The position numbers were made by a program, and so were the translations under genes. This document shows, one piece after another, positions 23,372 to 35,112 of a stretch of 64,000 bases of DNA (its first letter is position 1; each line of letters begins with the position of its first letter). A model generated the notes under the pieces. That model was given only the letters and a program-made list of their open reading frames with translations. It made no database searches and was not told where the DNA came from. This DNA comes from Callipepla californica brunnescens. Taxonomy: Eukaryota; Chordata; Aves; Galliformes; Odontophoridae. Location of the stretch: positions 37,891,733 through 37,955,732 of the forward strand of contig JALIRH010000002.1 in the NCBI GenBank assembly GCA_023055505.1, read 5' to 3'.

Positions 23372-24211
23372 CAAACCCATAACATGTTACAAATTAAAAA
23401 TATGTTGTTTTACTAGAAGGCTACTGAAAAATGGAAATAAAAAAAATATTTATATGCAAGTCAGAAGAAGGAGATAGAGCAATGATAATTGAAGTCAGGA
23501 CAATGACCCTCATATCCCAACGACCTAGTTTCAGCAATGGTCAAGAATGGATAGAGAAGGAAAAGCACAGGAACAACAAAGACATGATGACATCAACTGT
23601 CAGCCTAGAGACCTTTATTTCTAAAGATATATGTTACTGATGTCATTTTGATCAATCCTTTCTGGAGTTAGAGGAATTTTCCATCTTAGAAGGAAAACAC
23701 TGAGATGCAAGATTCTTTTATAAAGTAACCAGTTCTAATCACATAATAATTGTTCAATAGCAAGTCATCTAGCCCTACTTATCTAGTTTTTATCAGCAAC
23801 TATGACTCAGTAATTTAACTTATATATCATACGGCTATTGAACTACTGAAATCTCAGAATTAATGCAACGATAATATTGACATGGTTTCAGTAATTGTAC
23901 ATGCAAATATATACCTAACTATTTAATTACATATTAAGAGCTTTGAATCGTCCATATTCCAACAAATACACAATTCCCTATTTTACATAATCCAAAATAT
24001 ACCTAACTAAAAATTCTACATACATGTTATATGCATAAATTTATTGTTTGAGGAGTGGTGATGTTTTTTACTTTTTGTTTTCAAACAAGTTTTGTTAATC
24101 ATCACACAATTGCCATTTATTTAACTACTGGAGACCCTACAAACCATTGAAACTGGGTTGCATTTTCCTAGGTACTTGCATATGTGGTTTTTATTGCTGT
24201 TTTGATTTTTG

Positions 24212-24257
24212 TAGGTGTTTTTTTTTTGTTTGTTTGTTTTTTTGGTTAGTTTGTTTT
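24212..24257. repeat. T-rich (GTTT)n tract
   Basis: A run of T is followed by GTTTGTTTGTTT and TTTTTGGTTAGTTTG. It is simple repeat sequence. Confidence 0.8.
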
Positions 24258-27200
24258 TACCATAATCAACTCACTAAATTTGTCATATGTTAAAAAATTA
24301 TGAGAGTACATGAAATATTGTAAGATACAACATGGAGAACACTACATAATCATTAGTAACACTTCAAAAAGATTTTTTTGGATTTAGATAGCATACAGAG
24401 ATGGAAGAAGAAGCTAATTTCTACCTCAGAAAATCCTCTAATACCTCATATTTGTCTTTTTTCTAAATCAAAAGGTATTAAATCAAAACATTTAAGTATT
24501 AAAATGTTATATGTTTATAACAAGCATTTAAGTTATAGTTGCTTTTATTCCACAAAAATAATTTTTCTACGTATTAAAAAATTTTTTTGTCTTCTCTGAA
24601 GAAGAATGAGCCTACTTAAAGAGCAGACCTTATTTTATCAAATTTAGCCATTATAAAAACAAAAAAAACCCAAAATATTTTAGTAGATTTTTGTTAGTTC
24701 GGTATGTTTTGAAAAAATTTCCACTCTAATACTTTATTTAGAAAAATAAAAAACTACATTTAAAGCTTTTCTGTTTACTATTGAAATTATTTGTTGTACA
24801 AAAGTTTTTCATCAAGTTAATATTCTTTTGGCATGTCAGGTATTGAAGACTTACTGCCTTATAAAAATCCTGCAGTGTATCTATGCAGTATTACAGAAGC
24901 AGACCTATACAAAATTTGCCTGCATTCTTAGTTAATCAGAAAACACACCATTAACAGTGTTTTAAGTTCAGTATTATAAGTCCAGGTCTTTAGCAATGTT
25001 TACTGTGATGATTTAACATTGCACTTGAAGATATCAAAATTGAAAATACATGTATATCTAATCTGTACTTATGTAAATATATACAGCTAGCTGTGACAGT
25101 AGTGTTTAAAAGACTAACAAAATTTTGCCAGTTTCAAAATTAGAAACATCACTAGATTGACATAAACTGTCAATACACATTGTACATGGTTAATTCTTGC
25201 TTGTTACAGCTTATTTTTTCATATATTCAAGCAATTAGTCACAAACTAGTTTACTATGTGTTAGTGTGAGTATAAAATATCATAGAGCTGATGCTGATTA
25301 TGGTTTTTTCACTTGATGTCCTCAGTGCGTAAGAGGTGGCCAGTGCCCAGGGAAGGAAAGATGGAACTAAGGAAAATGACTTTTTTCTTTTCTACCTTCT
25401 TCTTAGTCATGAGTGCTGTTTTATGTTTTCTGTTCCATTAAATAACAAGGAGCATTTTCATATGCTTGTGATATGGTTCAACTATATTTTATTTGTGTTG
25501 TTGTTGTTGAGGTCATATCCTGATTTCACTGGGGATGCTTTCGTTTATTCACCAAGATTGATTTGATTCCATCAAGCTAAATTCCTTCCTGCTTTAGTAT
25601 CTTATTTGGGCAATTATAGTACATCTCCATTTGCCCTCCTCCCATTTTGACTATTATAATTTATACTATTCATACATTCACATTTAACTGCTGCATCACG
25701 ACAATGCTATAATGTTACTTATATTTTTTAAGAATGCTTAAGTCTGGGCATTCTTAAATAGGCCAGGCAAATATTTATGTTAATTACATCTTGCTTAGTC
25801 TACTTTGACTAATACAATGGACTTATGCTTTGACCACAAACACAAAGACTTGGAGTTATCTTATTACAAACTGTACATGAAAGATATTTTCAAACATTCA
25901 TTACTGAATGTTGCTGGACTAAAATGACAAATCAGAAACAGGTACAACTTGTCTAACACAGAAATTTTTCCTTATTCTGCCAGCAGGGCTACAGCAACTT
26001 CAAGGTGTCAGAACTTTATAGGTAAAATTCACTTTTACTGAAATCAGAAAACAGAAAAGAAAGTAAAAAGAGAAAGGAGAGCTATATCTCGTTTCTATAG
26101 ATCTGTACTGAGGCGATGAAAAAGATTGGATGTTATCTGGCAGAAAAACAAAACAACAGAGAGATGGTTTGGGGGACTATAGCTAGAAAGAATATACTAC
26201 CTTTTCTGATGTGGTTTCTAGGTTTGTTTGCTTGCTTCTTCTGTCATCATATACAGTATATCTTCCTTTCCTAGATCACCACCTCTAGCCCTGAAGTAAT
26301 ATTAACCCACCTAATCTCTAGAAAGGAAAGCATGTATTCATATATGAAGCAAAGTTCAGCTGGTTTTAAATTAAACTAATTTTCTCATCTGTGTAAGTAA
26401 AATTCTATTGTACAGCATCTATTCAGGTACAAGAAAACCAACCAAAACCATCAAAACTCCGAAATAAAAACAGATTATGATTATTACATACCTCTGTAGC
26501 ACATATCATGAAAGTAAATCATATATATTATCCACAATTCAGTCACGTAATATTAATAAAATGTATATTCGGACATGCAAAGTGAATTTTATGTAGCCTA
26601 TGAATACATATACACATACACAAAGATGTAAGTGAAATCTCTAGCTAAGAATCACATCATGTGTTATGTTCCTAACACATCTGTTGTACCAATTTGTCAT
26701 GGCCAGCTATGATTTTCCTCAGAGGAAAAGGAAGTGGCTGTAGAATTTATGTGTTTTCGGTACAAAAATGTCAAATGACCACCAATTGCATTGTTAGAAG
26801 TTGCTTAGTTTGTTGTAGAAAACAGTTCTGATTCAGAGCTACTTGAAAATCAGTCTCACAGAGATTGCCATTTCATTCCCACAGCAACAGGAAAGCAAGG
26901 GGTAGATAGGAGGACAAGCAAGTTAAAAAAATATTCATCTGCACTAATTCCTTTTTCAACCACTTCCACAGCAGCAGGAGCAAGCAGACTTTATAGACTG
27001 CTTGCAGTGTAACAAAGTTCTTGCCTTGACTGTCATATTTTTTTGTAGCTTTGACTTAGCAGCTTTCAATATCCTCAGTGGGAGTCCTCAGTTTGTTCTG
27101 CAGTTAAACTTTTTCTTACATTTTTCTTAATGTCACATAACAAAGGTTTTTTTTTCCTGAAGAAATAAAAAATAAAATAAAATAGAACAGCCAGAGATTT

Positions 27201-28807
27201 GACATCTTCAATGGAAAAAAAAAAAAAAAGAAAGAATACAGCCTAGGGAATGTCCATAAGTCTGCATCCTTGCTGTGTGTAAAATAGCTTTGGTAGCTTT
27301 GTATCTGGAAACATGGGAGGTTTGATCAGTATATTTTGAAAAAGTGCCATAGGCCAAATCTTCCACATCTTAATTACCACGTCATACTTTCTTTCTCCAA
27401 GCAATCTCATCATGACCTTTCTAAAATTACATAATATCAGTAACAAGCTTGCAAATAAGAGATCTGATGAAACAAAGCCTTATTTCATCCTCAATAAAAT
27501 GTAGAAAACACAACAGTTTTGTGAATGTATCTAGTGAATCATCCCCATAGGCCTACACAGGCCACCTTCTGGTTCAGTAGGAATCTTACTGCCATAAATT
27601 TTTAATCCATATGCTTCCTTCATGACTCATCCTTGAACAGCTCCCACTGGTCAGAAAAACCTTTTGAAATGCACATGAGCAGAGCAAGTGACTAGCAGAT
27701 GAACATACATCAAGCCCACACTGTTATTTTCTGTTTATGGACTGGACTACTGAACAGCTGGGGAGACTACTGCTGAAGAAATCATTAGTGATGTTACACT
27801 GGGTAATTTAAAGTTTATCTGGAACTGCAGGGAGTCTTGGTGCCTCTGTTGCAGGGTTGTGTACAAAGTAGCCCTTTTCTTTTTGGAATTTTTGACTATG
27901 GCTAATCCACAGGAAGTGTGGCTGGGTGGTGAATCCAGCCCTGCTTGCCCACCCCAAGTGTCTAAGAAAAAATTAGGTCAAGAGTGATAATTAGCATGGT
28001 TTCCCTGAGTGGATGGTTAATACCCTGGTATTTTAAGGCTTTCTTTAGCATGTACCTCCATGCACCATATATGGGCTACAATTCTGGTACTGGCAATCCT
28101 TAGTAAAGCCTCCAATGGAGCATTTGGTACAGTATAGTGTGGCATGCACTCAATTCTCTGAAAATCTTAGGAAGAGTAAAGTAGAAAATCATTACTTTCA
28201 CTTTATAAGAGAATCATGAAAGAAACGTGTAGAAAGAGGATGCAGCAGCTTACGGTTCCTCCTGGTCTAATTAATCAGGAATCACCTATTTTTATAGAAA
28301 TGTGAATATTTTTGATCCTACATTCTCCACAAACTCCATTTATGCACAAGTGAAATAAAACTGTTGGTATAGGCAGGAATGGTAGCATATATGTACAGTA
28401 CTTCCAAATAAAATTGAAATTTAATGCCTAAACAAGTACCCTTGTCTTAACACTCAGTTATGAAAAAACTGAAAGCACAAGCATGGGGTTCATCAAAATA
28501 TGTATAGGCTTAACAGAAATGAAGGAATGCAATACTGGCATGTATGATATTTAGTTAAATCTGGATCAAGCAGCAACTACAGATATATGACTAAAGAAAA
28601 ACTAGGTCTTGATACGATTGCTGATGCACTGGCAAGGTTGTGTTTTTTAACCCCAACCAAAGTAAATACCCATAGAACATGAAGAATTATCTGGTTCTGA
28701 CAAATACCCGTTAACATCCATATACAATAGAAATCCAATAAAAATACACAGGAGTTTCCACACCTGACCCAAAATTCCATAAACATGAAATCTCAAACAA
28801 ACGTTTG

Positions 28808-29300
28808 GTAGAATCATAGAATGGCTTGGGTTGTAAGAAATCTCAAGATCATGAAGTTCCAAATCCACTGCCACAGGCAGGGCCACCAACTTCCAGATCT
28901 GGTACTAGACCTGGTTACCCAGGGCCCCATCTGACTTGGTCTTGAACACTCACAGGGATGGAGCATCCACAGCCTCTTTGGGCAGCCTCATCCAGCACCT
29001 CACCACACTCTCAGTGAAGAACTGTCCTCTGAAATCTAATCTAGACCTTCCTTCCTTGAGTTTAAATCCATTGCCCCTTGTCCTATCACTTTCTACCCTT
29101 TTAAAAGGGTGACTCCCCTCCTCTTTAAAATTCCCTTTTAAATACTGGAAGGCCACAATGAGGTCTCCTCACAGCCTTCTCTTCTCCAGGCTGAACAAGC
29201 CCAGCTTCCTCAGCCTGTCTTTGTAGGGTAGGTTCTCCAGCCCTCTGATCATCTTTGTGGCCCTCTTCTGGACCCTCTCCAGCAGTTCCACAGCATCCAT
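28808..29300 (-). mobile_element. CR1 LINE 3' end, minus strand, ~490 bp
   Basis: Starts with GTAGAATCATAGAATGGCTT and continues in CR1 order: CATCCACAGCCTCTTTGGGC, CTCAGTGAAGAACTGTCCTC, CCATTGCCCCTTGTCCTATC, CCTTCTCTTCTCCAGGCTGA, TCAGCCTGTCTTTGTAGGG and TTGTGGCCCTCTTCTGGACC, ending at CTCCAGCAGTTCCACAG. Read on the minus strand these include the [24 protein letters not shown] peptide typical of frame-shifted CR1 3' sequence. The small open frames at 28950-29156 and 29125-29307 are inside it and are not genes. Confidence 0.95.
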
Positions 29301-32300
29301 TCAACACAATATTCTCCTACTACATCATCTATAAAGCCACTGTGAATTTCTATTTGTTACATCAAGTATTTTTCAATCTTTCCGCTAAATCATATATACT
29401 TATATATATGCTTATATATAGTACTTGTCAATTTACAAAGAACTCTAATGAGTAACATCTGAAAACTTGGATGAATGTTTACAGAATAGTTTTTACCAAT
29501 TGAATGAAATTCTACAGGTTGCCAGATTTTAATTTGAGCTCTTCTTTAATAGAATCAATTATTCTTTCAAGTTGATTACATTTGAATAGAAAAATATTAG
29601 TAATCAGAGCCACTTTGAGGTTACAAGTAACTGTTCAGTATTCAGTCACATATAGTCTTCTTTTTTTAAGTATAGTCAAAGCTCCTTTCAGCTGCAGAAC
29701 AGTAGACTTGAAATAGAAGCAAAAAATATTGCATGCTACTTACTATTAGGGTAAACATACTTCACCATAGAATAAACTGACAAATATTTAATTGATTGAC
29801 TAATCTTATGGCTGGTTGGATACTATTCACCACATTATTCAATATGTAACAGTGAATTTTGTTCTATGACTCGAGAATTCATTGCAAGTCACTGTTCAAA
29901 CAAATATTAAAAAGCAGAAAAAGTTGAGATGCACTTAATAAATAAGATCTTACCTGTTTCAAAGCTCTACTACAAAAGTAGCCATAGATCATCTTTTTTA
30001 AGGAACAAGATAAAAAAAGACAATTATTACACCACATACAGTTATTTAGAGACACTTACGAATACTGATGATCAAATAAATACAATTTAATTGTCTCAGA
30101 ATTCCCTTCTTCCCCTGTCCCCTTTATTTATTTATTTATTTTAATGAAAACATTCAGGATCTACAATGAGCAAGGAAAAGAATATTTCTAAGACAGACAC
30201 CTTAGATGTTATAGCTTCCAGCACTGCCTAAAGGCATAAGCAATTAAAGATCCTCAAGTGGGAGATCTCTTTTCAGTTGCATCTAAATGAAATATTGAAA
30301 AGATTACTTGCAGATAGTAACACCTGTTGATACAAAGTACTCTTTTAATAATAATAAATAGTTTGTATAATCATCCATCCTCTGATCTCTTGGCAGTTTG
30401 GAATGGGATACCTTCACACTCTAATTTGTAAGAGATATGAAGAGGGAGAGAAAAGGGAAGTAAGAATAAGATTGCAATAAACAAACAAAAACCCAGACAC
30501 TAATTTAACAAAGACTTAAACTAAGTATTTCTGTATATGCTTATCTTTGCATGATTTGCTTAACCCCTTTGATTTCACTGTTACTGATTAAATTCAATAG
30601 GGAAAATATGTATACAGCTGAGATGTAGAGGGATGAATGCTCTAAAAATGCTCTAAAATAAAATCACCTTACTATCATCTTAAATGGACATTTCAGGATA
30701 TAGCTGTCATCTTGTATTGATCAAATATATAATCATATGTATATACTAAATTTGAGTTAGGTTGTTGACTTATTAAAGCATCACAGAAGATGACAGAAGG
30801 TCAAAGCACAAAATGGAAATTTTTGATACAAATAAAGGATTTTTGATGCAAAGAATTTTGATGCAAAATAAAAACTGTTTTCTTCTGTAAAAATCTGTGC
30901 CAACTAAATACTAGCTTGAAAATAATTTTGAGAAACATTATAGTTATTTAAAAAATTGACTAGCACCGCCTACCAAGAATACTAAAAATAATATCTTGGT
31001 GTTCTTAGGTTCTTTGTTGATATCATATTCAAAAAGAAATGTATCCCTTAAATTACATTAGATTGTCACACCACAGGAAATATTACCTAGCAGCTGGTTT
31101 TATAGTAGGCAATAGAATTGTTTTATGCTTGGGTTTAATGCAATTTGTGCATACTTCACATTTTATCATTGTGACAAGGTAGACATGTGGGATTCTATAT
31201 TTGAAGATGAACCTAGAAGAGAACAGATTGCTGTTTAAAGGCAAAGGAATCACCATGGACTTGCATTAAGTGCTTCAAGAAATCATTTCAATGTCACTAA
31301 AAAGCACAGCAGAAGGATGTCCTAAAAGAAATTTCAAAATGTATACTTTTTATTTAGTAAGGTTTGATTGTTGTCTGAGGCCTTCATCTTTTCAAAGCGA
31401 TAAAAAATAGATATAAAATATATAGTTCTGTTCAATGTGTAAATGAAAAATTAAAAAAAAAGTTTGACCCTTCTGATTAATATGTAACTACTATTCTATA
31501 TATACTACTATAAGAAACTATACTTTCTTAAAGTAAATATTAGTCACCAGATCACCGTAATTTCAATGTAATATCTCATTTATATCAGGCTAAGACACAG
31601 AAACTCTATTTCTGCATTCTACCATCATTTCATGCAAGAGTCTGGTGAAGTTCTGATAAGGCACTGAGAGTCCTACTAACAGGTGCTCTACCAGTATTCA
31701 TCTTGTTCTTTGTCAGTAGATTCTGAGCAGAGTGAAGTTTTTTTATTGCTCAGGCTGTTTGTACAGTATTCCGCTCTAGTGAGCTAAAAATTTTACTCCC
31801 CTTCACACCTCCAAAGAGCACAGTTATCCACTTTTTTCTTTACAGAGAAGTAAAAATGTCTCTGGGCAAGTAGAAATTGAATTTTATTTTATTTTACTTT
31901 TTTGAATATTACTTATTGTTTAGAAGATAAAAAGGGAGTACGTGGATCACTGCGGGAGCAAATGGAGAAAACATTTTTTCCTCACCTCATGTTCAGGGTT
32001 TGTCTCCGTGTACTTTGGTAGGAAATTTTTCTCTAAGCTTCTGACAGTATCTTCCCTAACCATGAGCAAAGAGATGCTCTGCTAAATAATTTTAGTTAAC
32101 TTCATTGTGCCTTATAAGATTGTTTGTCAAATGAGGCCCAGATCAATTTATTCATGTAGATAACCCTGATTGCTATTAACAATATCAATAAGCTACCTTT
32201 TGTCTTGAATCCTTGCATATGAATAAAAACTAATTTTAATTTAATAACGTCCCAAGATAATTCTCACTTTGAGAAGAAGTGTAATTTAAGTTGATAAAAG

Positions 32301-32554
32301 AGGGCATATTTCTACAGGAGATCAAAACTGAAACTGGAAGATGAAGTATTCATTGTATCTCATCGAGAACTATCTGCACAGACAAAAATAACTATAATCC
32401 ACAACACATGCGCTCATTAAGAAACAGGTCTCAAATCTCCATGTTATTTGTGAAAAAGGACTAGATCTGAGACTAAGTAAAATCATTTTGTGATGTTCAT
32501 GGAGGCACTGATAAAAATATAGGGTACAAAGGCATGCATAGGATAAATAAAAAA
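29301..32554. other. AT-rich stretch with no recognised element
   Basis: About 3.25 kb. It contains (TTTA)n at 30124-30144 and scattered A/T runs. No open frame of note and no recognisable repeat family. Confidence 0.5.
30124..30144. repeat. (TTTA)n microsatellite
   Basis: Five TTTA units in a row after CCTGTCCCC. Confidence 0.85.
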
Positions 32555-33395
32555 TGAGGACTGCTCTGAACATAATGCTTCCAGTAATGTTGTCCACTAT
32601 TTCAAAGGTGGATGTTGATGTGATGGCAGTAGAGGATGAACCTTCCTGATAACATTATGTTACATGTTGCCATGTGACAGATGGCAGAAGAAGAGCAGTC
32701 AGAGAACAACATCCAACACAAAAGAGTGTATTAAACAAAAGTACATCACTGAATTCCTCCATTAGGAAAAAAATAAATCCTGCTGATGTTAATCAATGAT
32801 TGTTGAATGTTTATTGAGACCAAACCATGGATGACAACACAGTGAGGCAGTGGGTAACGCATTTCAGCAGTGGTGACAGCAATGTGAAAGACAAGCCATG
32901 TTCTAGATGGATGTGAACAGCTGTCATACCACAAAATGAAGAGCATCTCTATCAGCTTATCCATGCAAATCAGCAGATTATGACTGGAGAACTCTGTACA
33001 GAGCTGAATATTGGCTCCAGTGCACTGGAAACAATGGTGGTAACTGAACTATTGCTAAGCCAGGTGGATCCTATGAATGCTCACACAGGAACAGAAAGAA
33101 CACCATATACAAGTCAGTCAGTACTTATTGAAACAGTGCAAAGTTTAATGTGACATTGCCCTATCTCACTTCATTTCTGGTGATGAAAAGTAGTATCACC
33201 ACTACAAGCTGGAGTCAAAATAGCACACTATGGAGTGGTGATGTGAATTCCCGACTGAAGGTAAGTTCAAGATGCAGCCCTCACTGTGTATAATGATGTG
33301 CACTGCCTTTTGGAATTGGAGAAGCATTGATTATTCTGGATTTCCTCAAGACTGGATAAACTGTTACATAACCTCTACATTGTAAAACTAAGCAG
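32555..33395 (+). mobile_element. mariner (Galluhop-like), 3'-truncated copy
   Basis: The left terminus AGGACTGCTCTGAACATAAT matches that of the copy at 11171, and the two can be followed in parallel for about 830 bp. Shared blocks include TTGATGTGATGGCAGTAGAG, TACATCACTGAATTCCTCCA and CAAGATGCAGCCCTCACTG. Similarity stops near 33395, soon after the segment ending GTAAAACTAAGCAGAAGGCT. The last ~430 bp of the element, including the right inverted repeat and the third catalytic residue, are therefore missing. This copy keeps the segment of roughly 100 bp (about 33140-33250) that is deleted from the other copy. Confidence 0.85.
32817..33385 (+). pseudogene. Defective mariner transposase, N-terminal two thirds
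   Basis: In frame from about 32830 the translation reads MDDNTVRQWVTHFSSGDSNV then KDKPCSRWM, the DNA-binding region of a mariner transposase (usually DDSTVRRWVSRFKSGE-like, with SGRPS after it). Further on, about 33152-33250 gives HFISGDEK followed by a stop where Trp is expected. GDE carries the first catalytic Asp of the DD34D triad (codons at about 33179-33187). Stops after RWM and within the SK*HTMEW region, plus shifts, inactivate it. The second and third catalytic residues lie beyond the truncation. Confidence 0.82.
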
Positions 33396-34901
33396 AAGGC
33401 TAACAAGATAAAGTAATAGACTGGATTGACCTGATTCAGACAAAATGAATATAATTTTACAGAATGAAAATATATGTACTGTCATAATAAGTAATATCTG
33501 ATAATAATTCGTCAAATTAAAACAGTAGCATAAGTAAGCAACATACACTGTGTATAGGCTATTCTACACAAATTCTAAATGCTATTCCACAGTGCAATGG
33601 TATGTGGTTGCCTATAGGAGACAGAAGTTAAATGTATGTGATATTGGTCAGAAATATCAGAATATATGAAGTTCTGACTTCCATACCTTTAAAATAGAGG
33701 TTGCAAAACTAGGGAAAAAGTAAAAGAGAGTCATAAATATTACTTGAGAGGTAGAGAAATGCATTTTTGCAGAAGACTGCTACAACTGAATCCACTTGGG
33801 TTACCAGAAAGGACATGAAGAAGTGGTATGACAGCAGTGTGTGAATACTTCAGACATAAGGTCCTAAAACCATCAAGTACTAAAAGGCTTTTTAACCTAG
33901 TAGAATAAGTCATGACAAGAATGAAAGTTTACAAAATGATGGCAAATAACACACAAATTTATGATGGAGAATGTGCCCAGCAATCAAAACAAAGTACAGA
34001 TAATATCAGAGTTCTGAATCTTGATGCCTCTAGCCAACACAGGATATATTCCTGTAATAAAAGCCTCATACAGTTGTTGGTTAACTTAGTATAGCAAAAA
34101 GAGTTGCTATACAAGCATAGTATCTAATATTTTTCTAAACGTTTTCTCTATCTTAAAGTCCAAGGGATATCATTCTTTAAGTTTCTCTACAATAGGTGGA
34201 AGATTTTGAACCTGAGTTTATTGTGATGTGAGACTGTAAGTCATCTTTCTCTTATTCTACAAATTTGAAGAACGCTATCACATTCTTAGGAATAAAGATA
34301 ACATTTTTGAATACTCTGATATTTACATAAAGAACTGGTTAGAAAAATATTCTCATGTTTCATGAAATCTCTAACAGCTTGAAGAAAAAAACCTCCAAAC
34401 CAAAACACAAAACAGTGTGTAAAAACCACTGCAGATCAGCGTATATCAGTTTACAGATTCTGAAATAGTCATTGTGTTATGATTAATTCAAAATAGGTTT
34501 TCAATAAAATTGAACAATTTGTTTGGATAGCATAGATATAAAACAAGGACATTATACAACACAAAAGCACCCAATAATATGCACACAGTTTTAAATCTTA
34601 TTCATTACTATCTTGCAGAAAAACAAACGTAAAAGAAAAAGTGACCATTGATCTCTGAAATTATGATGAAATTAGCATGTTCCCAGAAGATGCTTCGATC
34701 CTGATGACAGTGTTTTACAACTGTGACTTTTTACTAAATGAGTGCACTTTTATGATTTCCTCAGTGTAAAAAGATGTTTCATAAAAGTATTGAAAATGAT
34801 GGACACTATAATTCTTAGAGCATTCACTGAACGTGATTGTTTCTGTTGTTCAAATGAGATTATGACCATCCTAAAACTTCATTTCCAGATATTCACTGGT
34901 G
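33396..34901. other. AT-rich sequence with no recognised feature
   Basis: About 1.5 kb, only short open frames, no repeat family recognised. Confidence 0.5.
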
Positions 34902-35112
34902 TAGAATCATAGAACTGTTCAAGCTGAAAGGGACTTTTAAGGTCTTTCAGTTCAAGTCCCCACCCCGCAACAAACAGGGATATCCACATCTAGGTCAGGT
35001 TACTCAAAGCCTTGCCCAGCCTGTTCTTGAATGTCAAAGGATGGGACATCCACTGCCTCTCCAGGCAATTTATTCCAGTGCTTCACTACCCTATGTTCTT
35101 TTTGCAAACAGA
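34902..35112 (-). mobile_element. CR1 LINE 3'-end fragment, minus strand
   Basis: TAGAATCATAGAACTGTTCA opens the copy, followed by GCTGAAAGGGACTTTTAAGG, GGTCAGGTTACTCAAAGCC, GTTCTTGAATGTCAAAGGAT, CCACTGCCTCTCCAGGCAAT and CCAGTGCTTCACTACCCTA. About 210 bp of a 5'-truncated CR1 with moderate divergence. Confidence 0.9.

Larger units (their letters stand above)
23277..28807. other. Long AT-rich stretch with no recognised element
   Basis: About 5.5 kb with only low-complexity sequence: an A-rich CAAA-type tract at 23320-23371, a T-rich tract at 24212-24257, AAAAT units at about 27165-27183 and A15 at about 27214-27229. The part around 27540-28000 is less AT-rich and could be an old unrecognised repeat. 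Open frames are under 80 codons. Confidence 0.45.
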
